Positions 54,109 through 64,000 of a stretch of DNA of 64,000 nucleotides are shown in pieces. Numbering within the stretch: the stretch's first letter is position 1; every line of letters begins with the position of its first letter. Under the pieces are notes generated by a model. It was not told the DNA's origin and made no database searches. It was given only the letters and a program-made list of their open reading frames with translations. Both the position numbers and the translations under genes were made by a program. This DNA comes from Isochrysis galbana (Eukaryota; Haptophyta; Isochrysidales; Isochrysidaceae): NCBI GenBank assembly GCA_018136815.1, contig CM030945.1, positions 1,251,394-1,315,393 of the forward strand. Direction: 5' to 3'.

Positions 54109-54367
54109 GCCCCTCCCTCTCTCTGTCTCTTTCTATCCCTGCCTCTCCCCTCGATGGGGCTCCGCATCCAACCCCGCCCAAAATAACAAAACACTAGAGG
54201 GATTTTGAAGGTGCCAACAGGGTCTCAACGGGGGGGGGCTCAACAGGATTTTCTTCTCCGTTGAGTGACTGTTGAGTCCCTTTCACAAAAGGCCGAGTTC
54301 GCTCGCGGGGGGGCGAAAGTACCCAACACGCGGTGTGCTCTAGGCGGCCCGGCAGAGCGCGGCGGCC

Positions 54368-55675
54368 ATGCCCACCAGGCCATACACCGCCCGGGAGTTG
54401 CGCAGGTCGAAGCTGGCGATGTTGCTGGCGATGGACGAGGCAGACGAGCGGGCGCGGAAGAGGGCGCGATTGGGCCTGAGTCCGCCAGGGGATGACTTTT
54501 GGGAAGTCCTGCTGCTGGCTGTCGCGGCTGAGCCGCTGATGCGGACCACGCGCTCGCGCATTGGCCCAGAGCGCATGTCCATCGCGCGTTTGGAGCTCGA
54601 GGCGGCGAGGGCTGGCGGGGGCAGGAAGGTAGTGGTGCGCGATGTGTACGCGCGCTTCGGCGTGCGCCTCGAGGACCTGCGGCGCTTTGTTGATGCGCTC
54701 CAGATGCCTGCGGGCCTCCGTTTGCGCGGAGGCCATCTGATGAGTGGAGAGGAGGCTATCTTGATCACGTTGCGCAGATTCAGGCACGCAGGTGAGATAG
54801 ATGCTGTCTCACCTGCCGCATCAAGCTTCGCGCACTCCTTCTTCTCACACGCTCACTCCCTTCTGACCTCAGGAGCTGCGGTGATGCTCACATGGGAGCT
54901 TGGCCGCAGTGAGGCAGCCATTAGTGCTGCACATGCCGCGGTTGTTATTCACGTGCACCAAAAGTTTCCCCACCTCCTAGATTCCCGAAGCTTCTCGTCG
55001 TTCGCTGGCTTGTTTCCTCGCTTCTCGGAAGCCATGGCAGCATGCGGTGTTCCGTTGCCCAATTTGATTGGTTTCATTGACGGTAAGCTGTGGAAGGTTG
55101 CGCGTCCCGTGCGAGGTCAAGCCCCTTTCTACTCTGGGCATAAGCGGTGCCATGGTGTGAAGATCCAAGGGATTGTTTTCCCAAATGGGATTCAGCCATG
55201 GCCATACGGCCCCATTCACGGTTCGCGTCATGATTCCTTCGTCTTGCGCAGCTCAGGCGTTCTGCAAATAATGCAGCGCGTGTGTGCAGGTCTCGGCCGT
55301 ACATTTTGCCTGTTCGGTGACTCCGCCTACCCCATGTCTGCGTATGTTTATCGTATGTACAGGGGCAGCAACCTCACTCAATGGCAGGCTCACTTCAATA
55401 AGCAAATGGCGCCGGCTCGCGTAAGCGTCGAATGGGGTTTTGGAAAGATATCGAGTTTATGGCCCTGGCTAGATGTGACACGGTCGGTTCAGACGTTCCG
55501 TCGCGATGTCGGAGGATACCTGCGGGTAGCGAATGTTTTCACCAACATGCACACGTGTCTCTATGGCAGCATCATCAGCAGTAAATTTGGGGTGCCCCCC
55601 CCCCTTTGGAGACGTATATGGCAGGGGGTGTGGCGTGCTCATCCGCTGAAGCTGTACCTTTGTGCTAGTTGCTAG
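54368..55675 (+). CDS. PIF/Harbinger transposase (DDE_Tnp_4)
   Basis: The frame is open from ATG at 54368 to TAG, 435 codons. An 81-bp GT-AG intron at 54792-54872 is likely, since removing it joins FRHAG to AAVMLTWELGRSEAAISAA and drops an odd insertion; it is a multiple of three, so the frame is open either way. Catalytic residues expected for the family are visible: D in GFIDGKLWKVARP, D in CLFGDSAYPMSAY and E in ARVSVEWGFGKISSLWPWL. Other blocks are YSGHKRCHGVKIQGIVFPNG and HGSRHDSFVL. It should cut and paste the element with the help of the second gene. No stop or frameshift is seen. Confidence 0.9.
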   Translation: MPTRPYTARELRRSKLAMLLAMDEADERARKRARLGLSPPGDDFWEVLLLAVAAEPLMRTTRSRIGPERMSIARLELEAARAGGGRKVVVRDVYARFGVRLEDLRRFVDALQMPAGLRLRGGHLMSGEEAILITLRRFRHAGEIDAVSPAASSFAHSFFSHAHSLLTSGAAVMLTWELGRSEAAISAAHAAVVIHVHQKFPHLLDSRSFSSFAGLFPRFSEAMAACGVPLPNLIGFIDGKLWKVARPVRGQAPFYSGHKRCHGVKIQGIVFPNGIQPWPYGPIHGSRHDSFVLRSSGVLQIMQRVCAGLGRTFCLFGDSAYPMSAYVYRMYRGSNLTQWQAHFNKQMAPARVSVEWGFGKISSLWPWLDVTRSVQTFRRDVGGYLRVANVFTNMHTCLYGSIISSKFGVPPPLWRRIWQGVWRAHPLKLYLCASC

Positions 55676-55989
55676 TTGTGCAAGATGTGAATATTATATT
55701 ATATTACCTGCATGTGGGCCTCACAAGTTGCCAATGGCGCAAACCTCTTCGTGACAGGTAGCAACGCGAATGGGGGGCCCAACGGAACCACACGGCGGTC
55801 GGTTTCTTACATGAGAGCACGCTGACGGGAGCGCTTCCCGACAGGGAACTGTGAACTGTAGAGGTAGGAGGTAGGGGGCAACAGCAGCAGGTGACCGACG
55901 GGCAAGGGAGACATACCGGGGGGAAACCCCTAGCTTTCAAACCACATGGCCGGCACATGAGGGGAATAAGCACCAAATCCCAGCACGCA

Positions 55990-56490
<501 letters not shown>

Positions 56491-56734
56491 CTCTCTCGTG
56501 TCAAGCGAAAGAATAAGGGAGCGACGCGCGCTCCATCCATGACTTTATTTATTCATGCTTTTTAGAATTGCGTTAGGTGTGTGTACGCCTTCACATGCGC
56601 ATTTCTCTTGAGCACCCGTACGGTATGCCTACAATAGCACAAAGATTCAAGCCCCAGGCGAGTACGCAGTGCACAGCACACAACCCGCCCCAACGCAACA
56701 GCCGTTTCGCGCCTACACTCACGTTTTGCTTCGT

Positions 56735-58260
56735 CTACGCGCTGGACTTGTGGTTCTGAGCGAGGGCGGCCAACACTGCCATGAGTCGCTCATCCCGGCG
56801 CTCCTCACGGGCGTTGCGCTCCTCCTCCCGCCGGTGCCTGCGATCGCTCTCCACTTTCTCTGCCTCCAGACGGGCCACTTCCATCTTGGCGCGGTGCTCA
56901 AACTCGCTTTTGAGCAATTGCAACCGTTCGTCTTCGCGTCTAGCATTGGACTCCATCTGCGCCATCTCGCGCTCTTCGCGTACCTCAGCGCGGTGGTCAC
57001 GTCGGCGGGCAGCCTCGTCGCGCGCGGCTTGTGCGGCCTTCTCTTCCTCACGCTCACGCTTCCTCTGAACCAATATGCCGTCAAATTCGTCACGCACCTT
57101 CTCCGCAGCTCGACCCTTTGCGTTTCCGTTGGGGCACTTACCCTTTTTGCCCGGCTTCCGCACGAAGAAGTACTTGCCGTCGTCGTCGGGGCCCTCCAAG
57201 TTGAATCCGTCGGGCCACTTGGCTGATTCTTGCACGAGGCCCTCCACCGTGATGCACTCCTCCATTAGCTCCGCTGTGGCGTACTCCATGATGTACTCCT
57301 CCAACTCTATGCGGTCGGGGATGTCGTCCGACTTGTTCGAGTTCGCAGCGCTACCTGTCGAGCCGCTCGAGAGATCAGCTTGGCCTCTTGCGCCAGCTTG
57401 CTGGGCAGCCTGTGAGCACAGTAGGCAGACCAAGGTGTCACGATCAAACACCACACCTCACATGTGCCATGGTACATGAGCTCACAAGCGTACATGTGTG
57501 CAGCACGAGCGGGGGCTCACCTGCAACTCTTCTTCGCTCACTTGCTTGTACGCCGCTTTTGCAGCGGCATCTTGCGCGGCTCGCGCGGCTTCCTCCGCCT
57601 CCCTCGTCGCCCTTTGATTCTCGGAGTAAAGCTCGGCCTCGCGCTGCAGCTCCGCCACCTCGACAATGAGGGTCTCGTACTCCGAGAGTGGCACCTCGGA
57701 CTTCGTCTCCGTTGTTTCCGTCGGATGGTCCACGTCCACGGGCTCGTTCTGTTCTTGCCCCTGGGTGTAGAGGTGCTTATTGTCCTGCGTACGCGGGTGC
57801 ACCTCGTTACTAGCCGCGCTTCATTCATCCACAAAGCTCGCGTGCAATGCAACACATGAATGTGCCAACGCAGAGGGAGCGGGCAAGCTTGGCGGCGCAC
57901 ACCTTCAGCCACTTCTTCATTGCGGCAATCGTCGAAATGTGGGTGGGGTGCTCCTCGTTCGGCCCCGGCTCGAACTCACCGGTGTGGCTTTTGAAGAGCA
58001 CGGGAAGGATCCCCGTGCTTTCATTGGTCCACACTTCCACTTGCGACTGACCCGGCACATCCCTCGATGTGAGGAATGCGTTGACGCCAGTTGTGCTCAC
58101 CTGTGTGAGCAACATGATGCGCCGCTGCGTGGTCCACTGCCACTTCTTCTTGGTCGGTCCCTTCCTCCCCTGCAACACAAAGATGAATCTTCCCGTCAGC
58201 GGTGAGCGCGCAGGCACCTTCCTTCACCTCGGGCATGGTACGCGAGGTGGCACGAGGCAC
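56735..58260 (-). CDS. second gene of the Harbinger element (Myb-like, coiled coil)
   Basis: Several minus-strand exons appear. Near 58175-58100, GRKGPTKKKWQWTTQRRIML begins a Myb/SANT-like segment; near 58050-57880, SQVEVWTNESTGILPVLFKS, EEHPTHISTIAAMKKWLKV; at 57800-57520, SEYETLIVEVAELQREAELY; and at 57410-56735, IELEEYIMEYATAELMEECI, KWPDGFNLEGPDDDGKYFFV and a long charged helix ending MAVLAALAQNHKSSA. Exon junctions are not resolved. In PIF/Harbinger elements the second protein binds DNA and helps import the transposase; gene order and position fit. It may be damaged, since no complete spliced frame was established. Confidence 0.6.
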
Positions 58261-58887
58261 TCAGTGCTCTGCACTCGGCTGCCGGCACATGTGGATCGGG
58301 TGCGGGAGCGCGCGAGCGGCACGCCTCGCGCGCGAGCGGTCCGCAGGTGCAGGGCTTCATGCCTCGGGACGGCGCGCGGGGCCCGTGCTCCGCCTTGGCC
58401 ATGGCTCAAGCTGGGAAGGGGAGCGGCACGCGGCTCACCGGAGCGTCTCCCGCCATCCTGTTGAGTCACCGTTGGGAGCGGTTCGCGAGTCAACACAGCC
58501 CCACTGGCGGAAAAAAGTCGCGGCCTCTCAACAGTCTCCCAACGACAGTGAGTCAACGAAATCCTCGCGTTGACTCGCTGTTGAGTCGCCTTTCGGACCC
58601 CTCAAAAACCCTCGACTACTAGAGTTAATTAACCATGAAGACTTGTGTTGGTCTATTTCTTGCGTGTTACCCTCGATCGCTGGTTTCTTCTGGTGATTGT
58701 GGTTCTGAGGCTAGTGTCGCGGGTGGTTTTGCGTGATTTGCACCGTAGAACTTATAGCTTATAGTGAGATAAGGAGGGGGAGAGGGCCGCATGAGTCGAG
58801 CCGTGATCTTTCCCCTTCTCTCCTTGTTCGCTTGTATGAGTCTCCCACGCAATCCCCCCGTGTGTCGTGTGTGCGTTTGATTTGCAA

Positions 58888-59045
58888 GCGATAGTGTTAG
58901 TGTGCCCTGTGTGTTCAGTGGCCCCCTTTGGTATCTTTTAACGTGCGATGAAGTAACAGGATGCGCGGCGCGCCGCGCTGCGGTCTCATCCTCAAGCCAC
59001 AGGGGGCCACGCTGCGCGCTGCGGCCCTCCCTATGTGATATGGAG
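58888..59045 (+). repeat. diverged copy of the 60.5-61.9 kb repeat
   Basis: GTTAGTGTGCCCTGTGTG, GGTATCTTTTAACGTG and GCGGCGCGCCGCGCTGCGG-like blocks follow the same order as in the three copies at 60496, 60679 and 61721, ending in GATATGGAGCT. Confidence 0.6.
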
Positions 59046-59194
59046 CTGCTGCTCGGGCGGAGGGGGTAGCGTAGGGATTGGCTTGGTGGCCCTGCCCGCG
59101 CCCGCTCGCTGCGCCTCGCGCGCGCTCGCGGCGATGCGAGCGTGCTCACCTCCTCACTCCTCACTCCTCTCGGCTGGCTCGATTGGGCAGCCGG

Positions 59195-60079
59195 TTGGCA
59201 AGTCCGTAAGTTTTGTTTCTAAACCCCCCAAATTTTGTTGTCAAAATTTGAGGGTCGGGCACCTAAATTTCGATCAAAATTTAATAGTTTTAGGAGTCTT
59301 CATAACTCGTAACTTTATCACGCGCGGTAAACTTATACCTTATAAGAGAGGCCTTGCCCCCCCCAGCCCCGGGGGGGCGAGATCTCCCCCCCCCCCCTGC
59401 CCCCCCCCCCCTCCCCTTATCTGCCACACCCCCTCCGTCCCCAACTACGACCACACACCACACACCCAACCCACGGACGACGCGACCCAAACAAGTTCTT
59501 CGCCGATGCGACGACCATTGAAACGACTCATCAAAGATGCTTGAGAAGATGGTCCGAAAGAGCTTGCTGTTGTGAATCTGCATACATCATCCGTAGCAAA
59601 GCAAAGACCCGTTCACAAACAAGACGCCGAGTTGGGAGACATTGCGAAAGCGCGGCTCCGCCTCTCTCGCTCCTCGCGTGTGGCCTGCTCCAAGAGACCC
59701 TCCTCCTCCTCCTCCTCCTCCTCCTCCTCCTCCTCCTCCTCCTCCTCCTCCTCCTCCTCCTCGTCGTCGTCGAGAAAGACAACCGTCTCTCGCCGCCGCT
59801 TACGACGAGTAGAAGGAACCAACGGCGGCAGCGGGCGCAGTAGCAGGCGAGGTGGTCTCCTTCTCCTCTACCATCTGGATGCGTCGAGGGCGGGCCATCG
59901 GGCCATGCATGCGCCCTCCGCGGCTGCCGCCCCGCCGCCCCCCCCCCGTACACCGCGCACCGCGCGCGGCCCAATTTCCTTTTTCGAGGCGAAACCACCT
60001 AAATTTTGGTCAAAATTTTTGATTTCACTCGACTACCCAAATTTCGAAAAAAAATTGACAAAACTTACGGACTTGCCAA
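59195..60079 (-). mobile_element. 885-bp hAT-type element
   Basis: Perfect 22-bp inverted ends begin TTGGCAAGTCCGTAAG (59195-59216 and 60058-60079) and are flanked by a perfect 8-bp direct duplication GCAGCCGG (59187-59194 and 60080-60087), the target-site length of hAT elements. The homology inside the ends extends further (AAATTT-rich). On the minus strand 59620-59531 encodes ERVFALLRMMYADSQQQALS, which resembles the C-terminal dimerisation end of hAT-type transposases, then stops. A (CTC)n run at 59697-59762 gives poly-E. Too short to be autonomous: an internally deleted derivative. Confidence 0.85.
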
Positions 60080-60489
60080 GCAGCCGGCTTTGCTTTGGAG
60101 TGGAGGGCGCCCACACATGGATGGCATGCACATGGACACATGGAATGGTTGGAGACCTCCCATGCGGGCCCATTGTGGTCCTAGATCCTAGATGGGAAAG
60201 ACGGTGCTGGGGCCTGCAAATACAGCCAAATGCATACTACTATTTTGCCTCCGACCAAAAATACATTCGAGGCCTACAACCCAGGACGCGCTTCAAATAC
60301 AGCCAAATACATATATTCATTTGGCCTTTGCCTTTGGCCAAATACGGCGGGTAAGTACGTATTTCCCATCTAGGATTGGGGTTGATCGTTGATCTGCCTC
60401 CTTTGGCCAGTCAGTCTCTCGTGGACCGCGCGTGCTGCGCGCGCTCGCGCGGTCGCCTTGGTTCGCATGGTGCGATGGTCGCGATGGCG

Positions 60490-61890
60490 CCCTCTTATCA
60501 CAGGGTGTCTTGTGCTATTTGTGGTTCTATACCGTTAGTGTGCCTTGTGTGGCAGTGCCCCCTAGGTATCTTTTAATCATCTTGTCATGGCGTAGCGCGA
60601 TGGCGGCGCGGAGCCTCTCCCCCCTCCTTTTGTCTGGGAGAGTTGGGGTCCCGCTGGGCCTCTTCTTTGTTGCGCTGCTATCACAGGGTGTCTTGTGCTA
60701 TTTGTGGTTCTATACCGTTAGTGTGCCTTGTGTGGCAGTGCCCCCTAGGTATCTTTTAATCATCTTGTCATGGCGTAGCGCGATGGCGGCGCGGCGCGCC
60801 GCTCTCTCACCGCCGCCGGGGCTCGCGCTGCGGGCTCCCGGCGATATGGAGCTCCCACCCAGGTAGAGGGGCAGGGCTGGGCTTGCTGAGCCGACTCTCG
60901 CGGACCGCCGCGAGCTGCGCGCGCTCGCGCAGTCGCTTTGGGCTGCATGGCTGCATGGCGACGCATGGTGGCAAGCCCTCCTCTCTCCCTCTCTTTCTCC
61001 CCCTCTGGGAGAGCTGAGAGCTGGTCCCTCTGGGCCCCTTGCTCGGGAGGGGATGGATCTCATTGATCCTTGCTTGTTTGCACCCCTTGCCCGCATTGCC
61101 TCGCCTCGCTCGCGCGCGCTCGCGCGAGCTGCCCCTGTTGATCGCTGCTCGATCCATTCATTGCTGGGCGAGTGCCCCGTCTGGGTGAGTGCCCCTCTTT
61201 CTCTTTCTCTCCACCTCTCCCCCTTCCTTTTGTCTGGGAGAGTTGGGGTCCCGCTGGGCCTCTTTTTCGTTGCGCTGCCGTACTTTCTCTCTCCTCCCCT
61301 ACTGGGAGGGTCGGTCCATCTGACCGGCTCGGCTGCGTTGTTGCACTGCCGTCCCTTCTCTCTCCTCCCCAACTGGCGGGAGGGTTGGTCCATCTGACCG
61401 GCTCGGCTGCGCCGTATTCTCTCTCTCTCCTCCCCCACTGGCAGGGTTTGTCACTTTAACTTTAACCTCGGCTGCACCGTTGTCTCTCTCCTCCCCGGCT
61501 GGGAGGGTCAGCCAAGGTCCTTCTCACCGCTCGGCTGCACCGCTGTCTCGTCTCTCTTCTCTCTCTCCTCCCCTACTGGGAGGAATTGTCCCTTTGGAAA
61601 GATTGGTCCTTTTTGTTGGCCAAGTTGCAACTTGCTTTTCCATCGCACATTTGACATTTGTTTGTGTTCAATTTGTGTAAGCGTCATTCGGATCCCATCC
61701 GTACTCCGCTTAGGAGGGGGTATCACAGGGTGTCTTGTGCTATTTGTGGTTCTATACCGTTAGTGTGCCTTGTGTGGCAGTGCCCCCTAGGTATCTTTTA
61801 ATCATCTTGTCATGGCGTAGCGCGATGGCGGCGCGGCGCGCCGCTCTCTCACCGCCGCCGGGGCTCGCGCTGCGGGCTCCCGGCGATACC
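60490..61890 (+). repeat. complex satellite-like repeat array
   Basis: A block starting TATCACAGGGTGTCTTGTGC and running through CCGTTAGTGTGCCTTGTG, CCCCCTAGGTATCTTTTAAT and GGCGATGGC-type words occurs at 60496 (short), 60679-60846 and 61721-61888, the last two nearly identical over about 168 bp. A second unit, TTTTGTCTGGGAGAGTTGGG, is found near 60627 and 61229. Between, 61280-61600 consists of five or so 60-80-bp units with TCTCTCCTCCCC(T/A)ACTGG and GGCTCGGCTGC. No gene is seen. Confidence 0.85.
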
Positions 61891-62489
61891 TCTCCTCTCT
61901 CTCTCCCCCCCTCTCCTCTCCATGGAGGTTGGAGGGAGGGGCCTTCATGGTGCGTGTCGACACTCACACCCACAGCTTCGGAACCGGCAAGTTTGACGTG
62001 GATATAAAAAATCAAAAGATCCCAAGCACGTAAAAAGTATTTCAAGCTCATGTTCTAATGCTATGCTGCTTAATTTCTTAATAGTCTCACCGCACACGCG
62101 ACCGTGCAGCCTCTACTTTCTACTCACGTAGGAAACTTTCTACACCCCCAATCCGCCGGCCCTTTCCCCCCCGCCATCAGGCGACTCCCCCCGTGCACTA
62201 CTAGGGGGATAGGGGAAAAGGGCTTAGATATGGTCGGTGGCCCGCGCCCCCCCCCGGCGATCCGTTCCCCCCTTCCTCCTACGCCTACCGGGCTGGCGGC
62301 GGCCTCGGTCCCGACTTATCCTGTAAACAGGTGCGGGACTTACCTATTTTCCGGTGAGCGGAGCTCTCGCTCCGCCCACCCCCTTCTCCGCGCTCTCTCT
62401 CCCCTCTCCTGCAGGCACGCGCGATGGCGCGCCTGCGACAGGCCTGCAGCTGCCCCTGGCGACCCCTGGAGGCCTCTGGAGGCCAGCTC

Positions 62490-62851
62490 AGGGGGCAGAG
62501 GAGGCTGGGGCTGGGCCCTGGCCTCCCCTGCCTCTCCCTCGCCGGCGCTCCTGTGCCTCAGGGGTCCCCAATCTGCACCTGTCTGCCTGTCGAACAGGGG
62601 GGGAGGGGGGGTTGGAGCGATGGGCTGGCCACGACAGGCCAGGACGCGCGAGGCAGGCAAGCCTGCCAGTGAGAGAGTGGGTCAGCAGGGCATTCTGCTC
62701 CTGGCAAGCCATCAGTCAGCAGGGCATTCTGCTCCTGGCAAGCCATCAGGCGTGCCAGGAGCATGGGTGGTTCCTCCCCCATGGCAGGGGAGGAGTGGAG
62801 AGAGGGGGGGGCTCGTGCCCCCCCATGGGGCAACCAAGTATAAACTTAGTT
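62490..62851 (-). repeat. palindrome-ATGGGG-hairpin unit, copy 7 (long form, inverted)
   Basis: Palindrome at 62832-62851; reading left, ATGGGGGGGCACGAGCC begins 5 nt later (ATG 62826). About 340 bp then match 25738-26105. A 30-bp unit (GGGCATTCTGCTCCTGGC and flanks) is duplicated in tandem at 62687-62750. Confidence 0.8.
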
Positions 62852-62854
62852 GAA

Positions 62855-63428
62855 TGCTATGCTGCTTAGGGGTTCTAGTCTGCCAATGTGCTGGCCTCCC
62901 AGCCAAAAATATGGGCCTCACAAAGTCCCACAGCCGATATTCAAGCACTCAAAATCCCGTTTTTAGGCATATACTAGGGTTAAGCGATGCGCGATGCACC
63001 GGCCACCGGCCACCGGAAAGAATAATTAAAATGTTATATGTTATACAGGAGGAGCCTGAACCGACAGCTCGAAAATAAATCTTATCGTAAACGGACAAAT
63101 GGACATATCATTGTAAACGGACATACGGACATTTGATGGATCAAATTGAATCTGTCTGAGGGTGATGTGTGATGTGCGATGTGCGATGTGTGAGGGGCAG
63201 CTGGGGGAGTGGGAGTGCCCCCGTCTATTATTGTCAAGATTTCTCCTCTCCCCTCCGGTATCTCCGCCTCTCTTGTCCCCGCGCGGTGACCCTCGGCCTC
63301 GCGCTCCCTCTCTCTCTCCCTCTCCTCCTCTCTCTCCTTCACCCTCTCCTTCTCCTTCTCTCCCCGCCACCCCACCCCTCTCTCGGCTACGACGCGCGCG
63401 CCAAGCCCATTTTTGTCCCGCGCGCACA
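62855..63428. other. intergenic, 5' region of uL10m gene
   Basis: Short direct repeats GTGATGTGTGATGTGCGATG (about 63162-63190) and GGACATA/GGACAAATGGACAT near 63090-63130 occur, then a CT-rich tract up to the start codon. No gene is seen. Confidence 0.45.
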
Positions 63429-64000
63429 ATGGCTGCGAGCAACTTTAGCGTGATGAGCGCCAGCGGCAGGCTCCGCGTCCAGCGCTTCAGGAAGGACTTC
63501 ATTGTCAAGATGGTGAGGCGCGCGCTGCGCGCATGCCGCCGCGTACTGTTCCTGCTCCTCCCTTACGTGTGCTCGCTCCTGCGCCACAGATGACGCGGCA
63601 ACTCGAGGGTAAGAATTTCGTCGCCGTGGCGTACACCGGAAATATCAACTAGTGCGTAGCAGCCTCCTCTGCGCCTGGGTGCACAGGTCGAATGCTGACC
63701 GTACCTGCTTTCGCATCCGCTCTGCTACAGCCACCAACAGTATACATTACGATCGGACCTTAATGCTGCGGGCGCAAGCTTTAACATCGTAAAGAATTCG
63801 CTCATGGCGCTTGGCTTCGAGCGGGCTGGCTTCGAGCCATTGAAGCCGCTGTTGCGAGGGAAGGTGGCTATCGCGTCTGGGGATGCTGACGTGGCCATCG
63901 CCAAAACGTTGCTCTCTCTCTCTAAGAAGGTGCGGATTTGCGGTAAGAGAGTGTGGAAGGGTTCGATGCGTAAACAGCAACCCATATCGCTTCTCATCCG
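63429..64000 (+). CDS. MRPL10: ribosomal protein uL10, organellar type, 5' part
   Basis: Exons 63429-63512, 63590-63651 and 63731-63929 join in frame; the gene continues past the window. The product starts MAASNFSVMSASGRLRVQRF, then MTRQLEGKNFVAVAYTGNIN, YHQQYTLRSDLNAAGASFNI, VKNSLMALGF and PLLRGKVAIASGDADVAIAK. QQYTLRSDL, F-I-VKNSL and LRGKVAI are the core of uL10 (L10), base of the ribosomal stalk. The N-terminal extension and bacterial-type core suggest a mitochondrial (or plastid) protein. All introns are GT-AG; exon 3 ends at a GTGCGG donor. Confidence 0.85.

Noticed and set aside
53455-54186. 243-codon plus-strand frame
   Set aside because: Shadow of IBA57 on the minus strand.
59613-59822. 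Poly-glutamate protein
   Set aside because: A (CTC)n run inside the hAT element; only the ERVFALLRMMYADSQ end is protein-like.

Overview
This is nuclear DNA of a eukaryote, most likely a unicellular marine alga. Genes are intron-split (GT-AG, and apparently some GC-AG introns). Coding DNA is very GC-rich, intergenic DNA is full of CT, poly-C and poly-G tracts, and conserved genes sit among many retroelement and DNA-transposon relics. A haptophyte fits best (GC-AG introns, GC-rich exons), but I cannot exclude a pelagophyte or another lineage. No rRNA, tRNA or CRISPR was recognised.

Host genes, left to right: mitoribosomal protein uL23m (0.7-1.2 kb); a SAM-domain coiled-coil protein (3.7-6.1 kb); a membrane-anchored protein with two tandem PstS-type phosphate-binding domains (9.8-12.9 kb, minus); a small protein with a signal-like N-terminus (14.7 kb); a DusA-type tRNA-dihydrouridine synthase (20-21.4 kb, minus); a helical nuclear-type protein with a 21-nt microexon (23.1-24.3 kb); a LENG1/CIR_N protein (27.5-28.4 kb, minus); a multi-pass membrane protein (30.3-33 kb); a UreD-UreF urease-accessory fusion (37.3-39.4 kb, minus); a GT77-like glycosyltransferase with an N-terminal beta-trefoil-like region (42.4-44.5 kb); a coiled-coil protein (46.2 kb); a TMEM242-like membrane protein (48.8 kb); an IBA57/YgfZ Fe-S assembly protein (52.6-54.1 kb, minus); and the 5' part of uL10m (63.4 kb to the end).

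Mobile DNA lies between them: a decayed Ty3/gypsy pol region (15.9-18.4 kb) split by a 5'-truncated LINE with a 16-bp target duplication; several other LINE pieces and LINE 3' tails; an 885-bp hAT-type element with clean terminal repeats and an 8-bp target duplication (59.2-60.1 kb); and a 4.4-kb PIF/Harbinger element with an intact-looking transposase and a second gene (54.2-58.6 kb).

The most unusual parts are three. (1) Virus-like genes: a VLTF3-type late transcription factor gene (25.1-25.7 kb), a gene resembling a giant-virus protein family in one intact copy (40.6-41.3 kb) and one broken copy (34.3-34.7 kb), and a compact minus-strand cassette including a cysteine-rich membrane protein (34.2-36.6 kb). 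(2) A recurring 20-bp AT palindrome followed within about 10 nt by ATGG and a GC hairpin, in eight copies plus one relic, often at the edge of an element or viral gene. (3) Two domain fusions in host genes (tandem PstS, UreD-UreF).
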